Source: Pseudomonas guariconensis (GTDB lineage Bacteria > Pseudomonadota > Gammaproteobacteria > Pseudomonadales > Pseudomonadaceae). From it: 64,000 bases of DNA. This document shows, piece by piece, positions 53,623 through 61,351 of this stretch. The notes below the pieces were generated by a model, which did no database searches, was not told where the DNA came from, and saw only the letters and a program-made list of their open reading frames with translations. Location of the stretch: NCBI RefSeq assembly GCF_024127895.1, contig NZ_JAMYBK010000001.1, positions 248,001-312,000 on the forward strand, written 5' to 3'. Every line of letters starts with the position of its first letter. Positions within the stretch are counted from its first letter, which is position 1. Position numbers and translations under genes: made by a program.

Positions 53623-54737
53623 GGTTAGCCATTGAGTCTGACGGCGAAAGTTTTGAGTTGAATTCAAGTTCGCTAGTTTGGAAGGCAGGGGAAGTCAGGG
53701 GCTTAAGCGTGACGCCTGTCTACAAAAGTTACTGGAGATTTGCAGCGGAACGGCAAAGAGTTTTTAGAAAAAGATTGTTTTCTGAGGCTTCGCCTTGGAC
53801 TTCTGATCCAATTATTGGTAGCTACAAATTTACGAATGCGTATCGTGCATCAGATCGTGTAAGTCAATATTTAATCAGAAACGTTATTTATCGTTCGGAT
53901 CTCTGTGATTCGCCTGAGGAAGTGGTTTTTAGAATTTTATTGTTCAAGTTTTTCAATAAAATCGAGACTTGGGAACTATTGGAGCGAGAGCTTGGCCAGG
54001 TCAGCTATCGGAATTATAAGTTTGCAGACTATGATAGAGTTTTAAGTCAAGCTATGCGAGCAGGGGGGCGAATATACTCCGCAGCATACATAATGCCGCC
54101 TGGTAGCTCTGCATTTGGGTATTCAGCCAAGCACCAAAATCATCTCAAGTTGCTTGAGCGAATGATGGAGCAGAAGTTGCCGAAAGTCTTGAGTAAATTG
54201 CCTAACATGCAGCAAGCTTTTGAGCTTATTAGGAGCTACCCTACAATTGGTAATTTTTTGGCTTATCAGTTTGTTACGGATATAAACTATTCGGAAGTTA
54301 CTGCTTTTTCGGAGATGGAATTTGTAGTTCCAGGTCCGGGAGCTCTAGATGGTTTAAAAAAGTGTTTCGGTGATGGAGGCGGACTTGGAGGGGAGCATCT
54401 TATCCGGATGATGGCTGAAAACCAGCAGTGCGAGTTTGAACGCTTGGGAATCAATTTTGAGTCTTTGTGGGGGCGACCGCTTCAGCTCATTGATTGTCAG
54501 AATATTTTTTGTGAAGTTGATAAGTATTCTCGCGTTGCGCATCCTGATATTTCTGGTGTGTCTGGCCGAACCCGCATAAAGCAAAAATTTAATGCTACTG
54601 CTCCGTTGGATATGCCGTGGTATCCACCGAAGTGGGGTATTAATGAAAGAGTCGTAGCAGAGTTCAAGGCGCTTGGACGTTCTCGAGACCATAAGATCTG
54701 TGGCGACAGACAAGGACTATTGAATTGGGAGAGTTGA
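53619..54737 (+). CDS. 5-hmdU-DNA-kinase/thymine-pyrophosphorylase-like helical protein
   Basis: The 372-residue protein resembles the helical family that includes 5-hydroxymethyl-dU DNA kinases and alpha-glutamyl/putrescinyl-thymine pyrophosphorylases, used by phages to hypermodify thymine in DNA. The hallmark stretch runs from about residue 70: YKFTNAYRASDRVSQYLIRN, then CDSPEEVVFRILLFKFFNKI and ETWELLE. I took GTG 53619, overlapping the previous stop, rather than ATG 53583. It is followed by a MazG-like gene 1 base later, a pairing described for this family. In this setting it more likely recognises or acts on modified bases than makes them; that is inference. Confidence 0.68.
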   Translation: MRLAIESDGESFELNSSSLVWKAGEVRGLSVTPVYKSYWRFAAERQRVFRKRLFSEASPWTSDPIIGSYKFTNAYRASDRVSQYLIRNVIYRSDLCDSPEEVVFRILLFKFFNKIETWELLERELGQVSYRNYKFADYDRVLSQAMRAGGRIYSAAYIMPPGSSAFGYSAKHQNHLKLLERMMEQKLPKVLSKLPNMQQAFELIRSYPTIGNFLAYQFVTDINYSEVTAFSEMEFVVPGPGALDGLKKCFGDGGGLGGEHLIRMMAENQQCEFERLGINFESLWGRPLQLIDCQNIFCEVDKYSRVAHPDISGVSGRTRIKQKFNATAPLDMPWYPPKWGINERVVAEFKALGRSRDHKICGDRQGLLNWES

Positions 54738-54738
54738 A

Positions 54739-55641
54739 ATGGACTTAAATTCTTACCAGAGGTTGGCTCAAGTGAGTGACCGCGTTCCTTTGGGGAGCAC
54801 CGGGAACTCAGGAGCCGACTTTATGGTTCCTCTGTTGGGGCTGGCGGGAGAGACTGGGGAGTTACTTAGCGAATATAAAAAACATTTGCGTGACGGCGAA
54901 TCCCACCTGCTATTCAAGGACAAAGTGTCTGAAGAGCTTGGTGATTTGCTGTGGTACATAGCAAATGTTGCGGAGAAATTCAATCTAAAGTTGGAGGATA
55001 TTGCTCAGAAAAATCTTGCTAAAGCTGATGGGCGCTGGGGCAAAACTGACACAAGCGAAGTGATATTCGACGCTGGATATCCAGAAGGTGAGAAGTTACC
55101 AAGACGTTTCGAGATAAAACTAGGCGAGGTGATGGTTGCCGGTAAGCCAAAAATTCGCATGCTTCTAAATGGTACCCAAATCGGTGACGAACTAACAGAC
55201 AATGCTGAAGATCCTGATGGGTATCGTTTTCATGATGTGTTTCATCTTGCATACATCGCAGTATTAGGGTGGTCGCCAGTACTTCGCAGCCTAATGAAGA
55301 AAAAGCGAAAAAGCGATCCTGCGGTTGATGAAGTACAAGATGGAGGCCGTGCTCAGGTGATTGATGAGGCGGTGGCAGCGCTCGTGTTCGATTATGCAAA
55401 AGAGCACAAGTGGCTTGAGGATGTTAATGAACTAGATTATAAGCTATTAAGAACTATTAAAGGTGTTACTTCTCTTCTGGAAGTAAAGGCGCGTTCCATG
55501 GGGGAGTGGCAGAGAGCTATTATTTTAGGTTTTGAGGTCTGGAGGAAAGTTCTTAAATCAAATGGAGGGGTGTTAGTAGTTGATCAAGACTTAAAAACAA
55601 TAAATTATGTGAGGGTTTTGGAGGAAGCTGAAATTACATAG
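54739..55641 (+). CDS. MazG-type nucleotide pyrophosphohydrolase with C-terminal domain
   Basis: The N-terminal domain (residues about 1-100) is a MazG-like NTP pyrophosphatase with metal-binding acids in LAGETGELLSEYKKHL and KVSEELGDLLWYIA. It is expected to hydrolyse dNTPs or modified nucleotides. The C-terminal domain (about 140-300, GYRFHDVFHLAYIAVLGWSP and EWQRAIILGFEVWRKV) looks like the MazG-associated C-terminal domain found next to thymine-modification proteins. It has 300 residues. It starts 1 base after the previous stop. TIR follows after about 60 bases. Confidence 0.78.
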   Translation: MDLNSYQRLAQVSDRVPLGSTGNSGADFMVPLLGLAGETGELLSEYKKHLRDGESHLLFKDKVSEELGDLLWYIANVAEKFNLKLEDIAQKNLAKADGRWGKTDTSEVIFDAGYPEGEKLPRRFEIKLGEVMVAGKPKIRMLLNGTQIGDELTDNAEDPDGYRFHDVFHLAYIAVLGWSPVLRSLMKKKRKSDPAVDEVQDGGRAQVIDEAVAALVFDYAKEHKWLEDVNELDYKLLRTIKGVTSLLEVKARSMGEWQRAIILGFEVWRKVLKSNGGVLVVDQDLKTINYVRVLEEAEIT

Positions 55642-55701
55642 TTTTTGCTGCATGCAATTGCGATCTCGGTAGTCGTTATTCGTAACAAGGAGAGTTAAGT
55701 G

Positions 55702-56199
55702 ATGAGTAAGTCTGGAAGTCGTAGGCATTTGTTCATAAGCCATCATCATCGTGATGATGCACTAGTTGATAAGTTTACGAGGCTGCTTGGTTCAAAAGGG
55801 TGGGATGTTCGCAATAGTTCTATTCGGGCTAAACCTGCTAACCAGGCTCGGCTCGACAAGGGAATGATTAAGGAATCGACAATCAAGCGACTGTTGCGTA
55901 TGAAGGTTTCTTGGGCTTCCACGGTGGTGGTCCTGATCGGACAGCAAACTCACCAACGCCCGTGGGTAAATTGGGAAATAGACCAAGCGCACGCACAGGG
56001 AAAACGAATCGTGGGGGTATATGAGCAAGGAGGTAAAGAGTCGGATATACCCGCAAGCCTAGAAAAATACGCCTCAGCAATAGTGGGTTGGAATTCTGAA
56101 AGTATCATGGGCGCTATAGATGGCGGTGAGAATACGTTTCAAAATCCCGACGGAACTACGCGTGGTACGGTCAATGCTGCAGCAAATTCCGAGTGCTAG
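55702..56199 (+). CDS. ThsB-like TIR-domain protein (DUF1863)
   Basis: The 165-residue protein is a single TIR domain of the ThsB/MTH538 type: HLFISHHHRDDALVDKF at the N-terminus, VVVLIGQQTHQRPWVNWEID in the middle with candidate catalytic E92, and KRIVGVYEQ. ThsB proteins of Thoeris make NAD-derived signal molecules after phage infection. No ThsA effector is present, so the partner must differ. ATG 55702 was chosen for AAGGAG at good spacing; GTG 55699 is possible. It is 2 bases from the Nmad2-like gene. Confidence 0.82.
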   Translation: MSKSGSRRHLFISHHHRDDALVDKFTRLLGSKGWDVRNSSIRAKPANQARLDKGMIKESTIKRLLRMKVSWASTVVVLIGQQTHQRPWVNWEIDQAHAQGKRIVGVYEQGGKESDIPASLEKYASAIVGWNSESIMGAIDGGENTFQNPDGTTRGTVNAAANSEC

Positions 56200-56201
56200 C
56201 A

Positions 56202-56840
56202 ATGGCTAATGTATTCATGTATGTAGTGGACCGTGATTTTGGTTTTGCCCCCAATCCATTCCACGGTCTGTGTACGCTAGCAACTTGCAAGCCTATTACC
56301 AGGAGGGTGGCAAAGGTTGGCGATTGGGTAATCGGAATGGGAGGAGGGAGGCTAAAAGCCACAGGTAAGTGTGTCTTTGCCATGAAGGTTTCTCGCCGTG
56401 AAACTTTTGATTCCTATTGGAGTAATCCGGATTATAAAGATAAAAAGCCTCTGCGAAATGGCAGTAAAAAAATGATTGTTGGTGATAATATTTATTGGAG
56501 GGAGAATGGCGAATGGCAGCAGCTTAATTCTCATCATAGTTTTCCTGACGGTTCGCCAAATCCTCATAATATAAAGAATGATACTCAGACAGATGCTGTG
56601 CTGATTTCTGAGTATTTTTATTATTTTGGTTCAGGTGCTGTAGAAATCCCAGGGAAAATTCTTTCTGATGTTGGGTATGTGAATGGGAGAAGCCATCGTA
56701 AATTTTCGCTCAACCGAGCTCAGCCACTTATTGAGTATATCGAGAACGGGTTTGAGCGCAATATATTGTATGGTGATCCTTTCGATTTCGAATCGGCAAA
56801 GTCACGGTATTCGGCAGAAAACAATAAGGTGACCGCCTGA
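56202..56840 (+). CDS. Nmad2-like nucleotide-modification-associated protein
   Basis: The 212-residue protein matches the Nmad2 pattern (nucleotide modification associated domain 2): FMYVVDRDFGFAPNPFHGLC, then TLATCKPITRRVAKVGDWVI. Nmad2 proteins occur near predicted DNA-modification and conflict genes; their biochemistry is not established to my knowledge. It is the last gene of the operon. The ATG lies 2 bases after the TIR stop, so TIR and Nmad2 should be made in equal amounts. Low GC and AT-rich third positions match the other operon genes. Confidence 0.7.
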   Translation: MANVFMYVVDRDFGFAPNPFHGLCTLATCKPITRRVAKVGDWVIGMGGGRLKATGKCVFAMKVSRRETFDSYWSNPDYKDKKPLRNGSKKMIVGDNIYWRENGEWQQLNSHHSFPDGSPNPHNIKNDTQTDAVLISEYFYYFGSGAVEIPGKILSDVGYVNGRSHRKFSLNRAQPLIEYIENGFERNILYGDPFDFESAKSRYSAENNKVTA

Positions 56841-56867
56841 ACCTTGTATGGATATTTGGGTTTGACT

Positions 56868-56889
56868 TGCCCGAGCTCTCACTCGGGCA
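56868..56889. terminator. Hairpin between the convergent Nmad2 and patatin genes
   Basis: TGCCCGAG and CTCGGGCA form an 8-bp perfect stem with a CTCTCA loop between two convergent stops. The U-tract is weak, but the position fits a shared terminator. Confidence 0.65.
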
Positions 56890-56897
56890 TTGCATTA

Positions 56898-59387
56898 TTA
56901 GAGCTTGTTAATGGGCTCAAGCATGTTTTTGGCTAATTGGCTGAACCATTCGCTAACATTGCTAGGAGCTATATTTTTGTCTAATAAAGCTTTAGAGAAT
57001 ACGCCTTCAGCGACGTGTACCCCAAGTTGTCTATAAGCTTCAAACTGCTCCTCTGTATAAAACTGATCAAGAGTGGATTCGTGCGGAAATTCGGGGCTTA
57101 TGGAGCGGTATCTCTTGAGCAGTTCTGTTTCGTCACCGGTTAAGGATAATTTGAGATATAGCATTAGCCCAGTCGCCGCTGGTTTTCCTGGTCCAGCTTC
57201 GGGATAGTGAACTCTAAGGAGGTGGGAGTGAGTTCTACTTAGTGTTGATTTTGGGTCAAGTCGTATGTCGTCCAGTCTCGGCTCAAGTCGTACACCAAAA
57301 TCAATCTGTGCATGTCTAACTAGTGTGAGCTGCCCTTCGAAAGTCGAGCGCGGGTCGGCTTCCCCATCGACACAAACTATGAATTTGCAGCGACGGCGCA
57401 GCAGCTCGTAAAGCCCCATGTTCTCTATATGGCCGCCATCCGATAAATTTAGCCAAGGATTTTTTTCATTCATGCCGATTCCGGTCATTTCCCTAAGTAG
57501 GCATAAAAAGCCGGGTGAATCCTTACTTGCAACTTTTGGATTGCTTATCCAGTAGCCGAGCCGTAAATTCAAAAGCGTCATAAGTGCAGCGAGGCTAGAG
57601 ACAGAGTTAGGCCCCATCTGCGGCGATACGGCGGCACCAGAGATGGCCATAGCGGTTGCTAAATCCACCAATTCACCGTTACTTTTCCATTCCGGTGTAG
57701 GTGAATACCCTGTCGCTGCTGAACCACACCAATATTTCGAAAAGATAAAGAAATCACCGCGGCGATCCCTGAGCGTTCGATTTTTGCTCGAAGGTAAATT
57801 AACTGTCGCGTTGATTAAATGATATGGTGATTTGTGATCGTTATTAATATTGTCTAATGGTAGATTCTCAGAGCTTGAGTCAGTTTCCACAAAGGTTTTA
57901 GACAGCTGGTCTCGATAAAGTTTGTGTAAGCCCGTCAGATTCACGTTCAGGAAAAGAGAAATACAGCAGCAAATAGTGATAATAGCTAGAAGTAAATTCT
58001 GGCCGCTGAGCCACTCGAATAAGAAGGGTGTGTCGGTGTTACCTATTGTTTTGAATGTATAAAACAATCCAATTGATACTAGCGGAGTCGTGACGGCAGC
58101 CAGGATTAAAGCGTATTTTTGAAGGATGTTTTTCGCATGTAAGTTATTGAAGATTGGAATGAATTTGGCAATCAGTGGGGCTGAAAATATTAACGCTGCT
58201 AAGTAACTTGAGATTTGCCAGTTTTTCGAGGTTAATACTCCCAGCGAATCATATCCTTTGCCAATGACGAAAGCTGCTAAAGCCACTAACATGGAGCTTG
58301 CACCTATGGCCACTATGGCGCTTCCAGCTTTGGCTCCCCACCCGAAGCGTAGGCCAATACCATAGGCTATTATGCCAACAATGCTTGACCCAATGGAGAT
58401 CCCTGCGATAGCTAGCCAGGTGTTTGATGACGATATCGTAGATACGTAGTTGCTAATGAGCGCTATCAGCGCAATTGTAGCCACTGGGGCACTTAGGTTC
58501 AGGATTAGTCCGGCCATGGCTCCTGTAACCATCATCCATCGCTGTTTTAGGTTTGATGCGCTGAGATATTTGGCATTTTGTCTTATATGGCGGATAGGAT
58601 CTGTATCTGGGCCATATGGCTTCCCTATTGACTCATAATCATTTTTATCGCTTATAGTTGAAGTAATAAAGCTGCCTGTATATCCACCTCCCGAAACGGT
58701 TGATAGGTAGTCGAAGTCTTTCATCAGTTTTTTCTCTGAAAGGACTTGTACGACTCCAAGGCAAAATGTTGCAGATCGTATGCCACCTCCAGAAAGAGCT
58801 AATCCTACAGCGTCGGTGTTCTCAGTAGTACCTATTCCGTAGTTTTTTCTTCTTGCTTTAATTGCAGAAGCTTCAGAGGCGTTTATAGCCTGAAAGTTAG
58901 GGATTTTTCCTGCTGCGTTGCTCGGTATGCCGAACTCTATCGGAGTGAAGCAGTCCTGCAGTTCAATATCATCTATTACTTCTGGGGCGTTTTCGTCAGG
59001 GTAAATGTCACCGTAAGCCATCAGCTGAAGCTGTTCACAGAACTTAATCAGCTTAATTCTTAGTGCACTAAGATCTATACGGAACTCATTAGCTCCGTCT
59101 TTTGAGTCCAATATCCCAGCCTGATGCGCCCTATGCCATTTTGCCGTTACGGGACGAAGTTCCGTGTTCAGCATGTTGGTGGTGATTCGCGAGAAATCTT
59201 TACAGCCGGGATAGGCTTTCATAACCCCTCGTGCTAGTCCAAAGATTTCCCAGAGACTCTCCAAAGCTCGTGATTCAATTCCATACTGGTACGGGAGTGG
59301 CTGAACTGCAATGCGTGTCCTGAGCTCAGAAAGCAGGGAGTGTGCGGCCAACTGGTCTGGACTCAACGGTGACTGTACGATGGTCAT
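56898..59387 (-). CDS. Patatin-like phospholipase with a large membrane insert
   Basis: This 829-residue protein has a split patatin catalytic domain: oxyanion loop SGGGIRS (199-205), nucleophile S232 in VSGGGYTG, and catalytic Asp D650 in LSDGGHIENMG. Between them lie about six membrane helices (roughly 285-480). It is therefore predicted to be a membrane-anchored lipid hydrolase in the inner membrane. Patatins serve as membrane-degrading effectors in CBASS and other anti-phage systems. It converges on the TIR operon inside the same low-GC cargo. It may be an independent defence gene or the effector of that operon. Confidence 0.82.
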   Translation of the reverse strand: MTIVQSPLSPDQLAAHSLLSELRTRIAVQPLPYQYGIESRALESLWEIFGLARGVMKAYPGCKDFSRITTNMLNTELRPVTAKWHRAHQAGILDSKDGANEFRIDLSALRIKLIKFCEQLQLMAYGDIYPDENAPEVIDDIELQDCFTPIEFGIPSNAAGKIPNFQAINASEASAIKARRKNYGIGTTENTDAVGLALSGGGIRSATFCLGVVQVLSEKKLMKDFDYLSTVSGGGYTGSFITSTISDKNDYESIGKPYGPDTDPIRHIRQNAKYLSASNLKQRWMMVTGAMAGLILNLSAPVATIALIALISNYVSTISSSNTWLAIAGISIGSSIVGIIAYGIGLRFGWGAKAGSAIVAIGASSMLVALAAFVIGKGYDSLGVLTSKNWQISSYLAALIFSAPLIAKFIPIFNNLHAKNILQKYALILAAVTTPLVSIGLFYTFKTIGNTDTPFLFEWLSGQNLLLAIITICCCISLFLNVNLTGLHKLYRDQLSKTFVETDSSSENLPLDNINNDHKSPYHLINATVNLPSSKNRTLRDRRGDFFIFSKYWCGSAATGYSPTPEWKSNGELVDLATAMAISGAAVSPQMGPNSVSSLAALMTLLNLRLGYWISNPKVASKDSPGFLCLLREMTGIGMNEKNPWLNLSDGGHIENMGLYELLRRRCKFIVCVDGEADPRSTFEGQLTLVRHAQIDFGVRLEPRLDDIRLDPKSTLSRTHSHLLRVHYPEAGPGKPAATGLMLYLKLSLTGDETELLKRYRSISPEFPHESTLDQFYTEEQFEAYRQLGVHVAEGVFSKALLDKNIAPSNVSEWFSQLAKNMLEPINKL

Positions 59388-59544
59388 CCCTAATCATTCA
59401 TCCTATGCCGGTTATCTTCGGATGGCTTTTAGCCTCTAGCCCGCAGCTTACTAGCGAGGCAGGAATCTGGCGAGAGAGCTAGAGTAGGTAGCACGCAGGG
59501 ACAGGAAGGAGCGCTGCTCCCCGATTCATTACAGGCTTAGCGAG

Positions 59545-59742
59545 ATGAGAGACCGACGACATGACGAGGTATTGGCTGAAATCTTCCGTACCGACCCCCT
59601 CTATGCAGCAGCATTGCTCCATGAGGTTCAGCGGGATGGCTGTGAAGCTGAGCTGGAAGTTCTATTGCGTCAGTTAGCGTTGGCGTTCCGAAGAGATGGA
59701 GCTGAATTGCCCCCTTCTCTAGGATTAGAAAATAATCAATAA
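59545..59742 (+). CDS. Small antitoxin-like protein near attR
   Basis: The 65-residue protein (HDEVLAEIFRTDPLYAAALL, then EVLLRQLALAFRRDGAELP) resembles the N-terminal half of HigA-like addiction-module proteins, but lacks a clear helix-turn-helix. It may be a truncated antitoxin left inside the element's right end. It lies 5 bases before ATGGTATTT repeats and about 85 from attR. No toxin partner is adjacent. Confidence 0.5.
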   Translation: MRDRRHDEVLAEIFRTDPLYAAALLHEVQRDGCEAELEVLLRQLALAFRRDGAELPPSLGLENNQ

Positions 59743-59746
59743 TTCA

Positions 59747-59767
59747 ATGGTATTTCTGATGGTATTT
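59747..59767. repeat. ATGGTATTT pair inside attR, candidate arm sites
   Basis: ATGGTATTT occurs at 59747-59755 and again at 59759-59767, a 12-bp step. It matches the CATGGTA repeats near the integrase end and helps fix the right boundary. Confidence 0.5.
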
Positions 59768-59826
59768 AGAGTTAGAAGGCACCTAAGTGCTTGAAATGGT
59801 TGGGTTATTTTTGCTTTTTGATAATA

Positions 59827-59852
59827 GAGTGGGAGTGATCCCGCGTCCGGCA
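59827..59852. repeat. attR
   Basis: The 26 bases starting GAGTGGGAGTGATCCCGCGT repeat the guaA terminal sequence with one synonymous change. They are followed by another copy of the guaA-type terminator. Confidence 0.85.
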
Positions 59853-59884
59853 TAGACCGGATCAAACGGTAAAAAAACACCCCG

Positions 59885-59908
59885 GAAGCCCGCGTAACTG
59901 CGGGCTTT
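59885..59908 (+). terminator. Second copy of the guaA-type terminator
   Basis: GAAGCCCGC and GCGGGCTTTC repeat the hairpin found just after guaA. This copy probably belonged to the chromosome, or to an earlier insertion, before the 15-kb element arrived. Confidence 0.75.
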
Positions 59909-59929
59909 CGGCGTTTTTGAGGTGGGGTA

Positions 59930-60480
59930 TCACACCCGTGGCTTCAACTCCGCACCCGCTCCGCCGCGCCACCAAGCAGACCCTCAACCCCGACACCCCA
60001 GTGCCCACCAACATCCATCACGACAGCGGCTCATCAAACATGGCCCAAGCCCATAGAGCCGCCAAGGATGGACAGCGCAGCCGTCCACAGCACGCTCAGC
60101 GTGAATCCGGTGCTTGCCACTGCATCAAGCTGCCCTCCAAGCTCGCCAGTCAGGCGAATGCACCTGTCGCTACCACGCACTGCAACCACAGGGTGGGCAG
60201 CATCCTTAGCGCTGCCTCGGAATGCACATGCTTCTGCCACAGCGTCGCCACCGCCGGCATGCCCGGCAGCGGCAGGCCATAGGCCCATGGCGGCGCGTTC
60301 CTCACGCCAACGCGTCGTGTGCACCAGCACGACGCCCAGCAGGCTGATGAACAAGTGGAAAATAAATCAGTCCCCTTTTTGCCTCGATCGGTCAGGAGCG
60401 GTCGCCGACAGGCCAAAAAAATGCCGGACAACCTCCTCTGTACCTTAAGTCGACGGCTCGGTGCGTCTTGCCTCCTCGTG
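59930..60480. other. Stretch without a supported gene
   Basis: Several overlapping open frames exist on both strands (for example 59917-60282 plus and 60034-60354 minus), but none has a convincing start site or family resemblance. The base composition is high-GC, unlike the neighbouring cargo. It may contain decayed genes. Bases 60494-60512 just beyond share 18 of 19 positions with 48583-48601. Confidence 0.45.
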
Positions 60481-60529
60481 TGCTACCTTGCGAGTAGAAA
60501 TTGATCAAGCCGTTTGGGGTACCCAAGCC

Positions 60530-60700
60530 ATGAACCACAAGCTGAACACCTATGGCGTATCCATAGTAGAAAGGCCTAAAATTAAAGCCACCAAGAAGCT
60601 GGATTTGGGCGGCGACTTGGGGAAGCAGATCGTTTATTCAGAAACCAAGCTCGCTCTCAGAACTCACAGGAAAACCTTTCAGAAGCTGGCTGACATGTAA
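60530..60700 (+). CDS. Predicted antitoxin partner of Doc
   Basis: The 56-residue protein begins MNHKLNTYGVSIVERPKI and ends RTHRKTFQKLADM. It is basic and small, without a clear Phd fold. Its stop overlaps the ATG of the Doc-like toxin by one base (TAATG), the usual antitoxin-toxin layout. I chose ATG 60530 because the longer frame from 60461 has no family sequence. Its role is inferred from position. Confidence 0.62.
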   Translation: MNHKLNTYGVSIVERPKIKATKKLDLGGDLGKQIVYSETKLALRTHRKTFQKLADM

Positions 60701-61098
60701 TGGAATTGATCTTCTTTCCATTTGAACGTGTCATTGAGATAAATACTCAAATCTTGACTACCGAGCCCGGCATGAAGGGGGCGGTGAGCATTCCGATCTT
60801 GCAGGGCGCGCTGGCCCGAATCGACAATGCGGTCGCCTATGATGGCCTCGACGATGTGTTTGAAATTGCCGCTAAATACACAGCCAGTATCGCGCGAGGC
60901 CACGCACTCCCTGATGCTAACAAGCGCACCGGGCTTGCAGTCGGCTTGGAGTACCTTTCGCTCAATGATTATGAAATAACCTTAGACAATGATCTGCTAG
61001 CGGATGCCGTTAGGGATTTGGTTACTGGCGATATCAACGAGCATGATTTCGCCGATATTCTCTACTCCTCTTTCATAGCTTCTCAAAATCAGGCGTAG
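60700..61098 (+). CDS. doc: Doc-type (Fic-family) toxin
   Basis: The 132-residue protein has the Doc active-site motif HALPDANKRTG (H68 to R76), a variant of HxFx(D/N)ANKR. P1 Doc phosphorylates EF-Tu and stops translation. The N-terminal helices (LQGALARIDNAVAYDG) are typical of the family. It is coupled to the upstream small gene. It lies between attR and a possible second, decayed attachment site, so it may be the remnant of a second insertion. A terminator follows at 61239. Confidence 0.85.
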   Translation: MELIFFPFERVIEINTQILTTEPGMKGAVSIPILQGALARIDNAVAYDGLDDVFEIAAKYTASIARGHALPDANKRTGLAVGLEYLSLNDYEITLDNDLLADAVRDLVTGDINEHDFADILYSSFIASQNQA

Positions 61099-61181
61099 TG
61101 CTAGGAAGTCCTTTCAGATTCACTGTCTTGATTCGTTGTAGTCACGATGGGCAATAGCCGCTTATATGGTTTTTTTATTCT

Positions 61182-61260
61182 ATTGATAATGAAGTGGAAT
61201 CGGCGTTGACCGGTCCCCACTGGTGAGAAACATCCAAGAAGCCCGCATGATTGCGGGCTT
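61182..61260. other. Possible decayed attachment site plus guaA-type terminator
   Basis: TTGATAATGAAGTGGAATCGG here resembles TTGATAATAGAGTGGGAGTG at attR. A third copy of the AAGCCCGC/GCGGGCTT terminator follows at 61239-61260 and is closer to the one after guaA. This suggests an older insertion boundary. Confidence 0.4.
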
Positions 61261-61351
61261 TTGGGTTTCAGGGCGTACGATTCGCTGGAGTGCCATGGCG
61301 GCACTCTGACGCGAGTTGTCGCCATGGCGCTCAGGGGCAGGGCCGTCGTAC

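Larger units (their letters stand above)
44643..59852. mobile_element. Integrated mobilizable element in the 3' end of guaA
   Basis: The element is about 15.2 kb and is flanked by a 26-bp direct repeat with one mismatch, of which the left copy forms the end of guaA. It encodes, in order, a tyrosine integrase, AlpA-like regulator, RepA, RepC with iterons, a TrbJ/K/L-like set, small transfer proteins, an IncP-like oriT, a traJ pseudogene, a candidate defence operon, a patatin-like protein and a small antitoxin-like gene. GC content falls sharply after about 53.4 kb, so the cargo has a different origin from the backbone. No relaxase, coupling protein or VirB4-like ATPase is present, so transfer would need a helper. 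Confidence 0.85.

Noticed and set aside
55702..56840. Standard Thoeris system
   Set aside because: A ThsB-like TIR is present but no ThsA (SIR2 or SLOG effector) is found within the element or the rest of the window.
44643..59852. Complete self-transmissible ICE
   Set aside because: No relaxase, coupling protein, VirB4-like ATPase or core complex genes are present; only TrbJ/K/L equivalents and an oriT remain.
60034..60354. 106-codon minus-strand gene between attR and the doc pair
   Set aside because: Overlapping frames on both strands are equally open, none has a good start, and no family is recognised.
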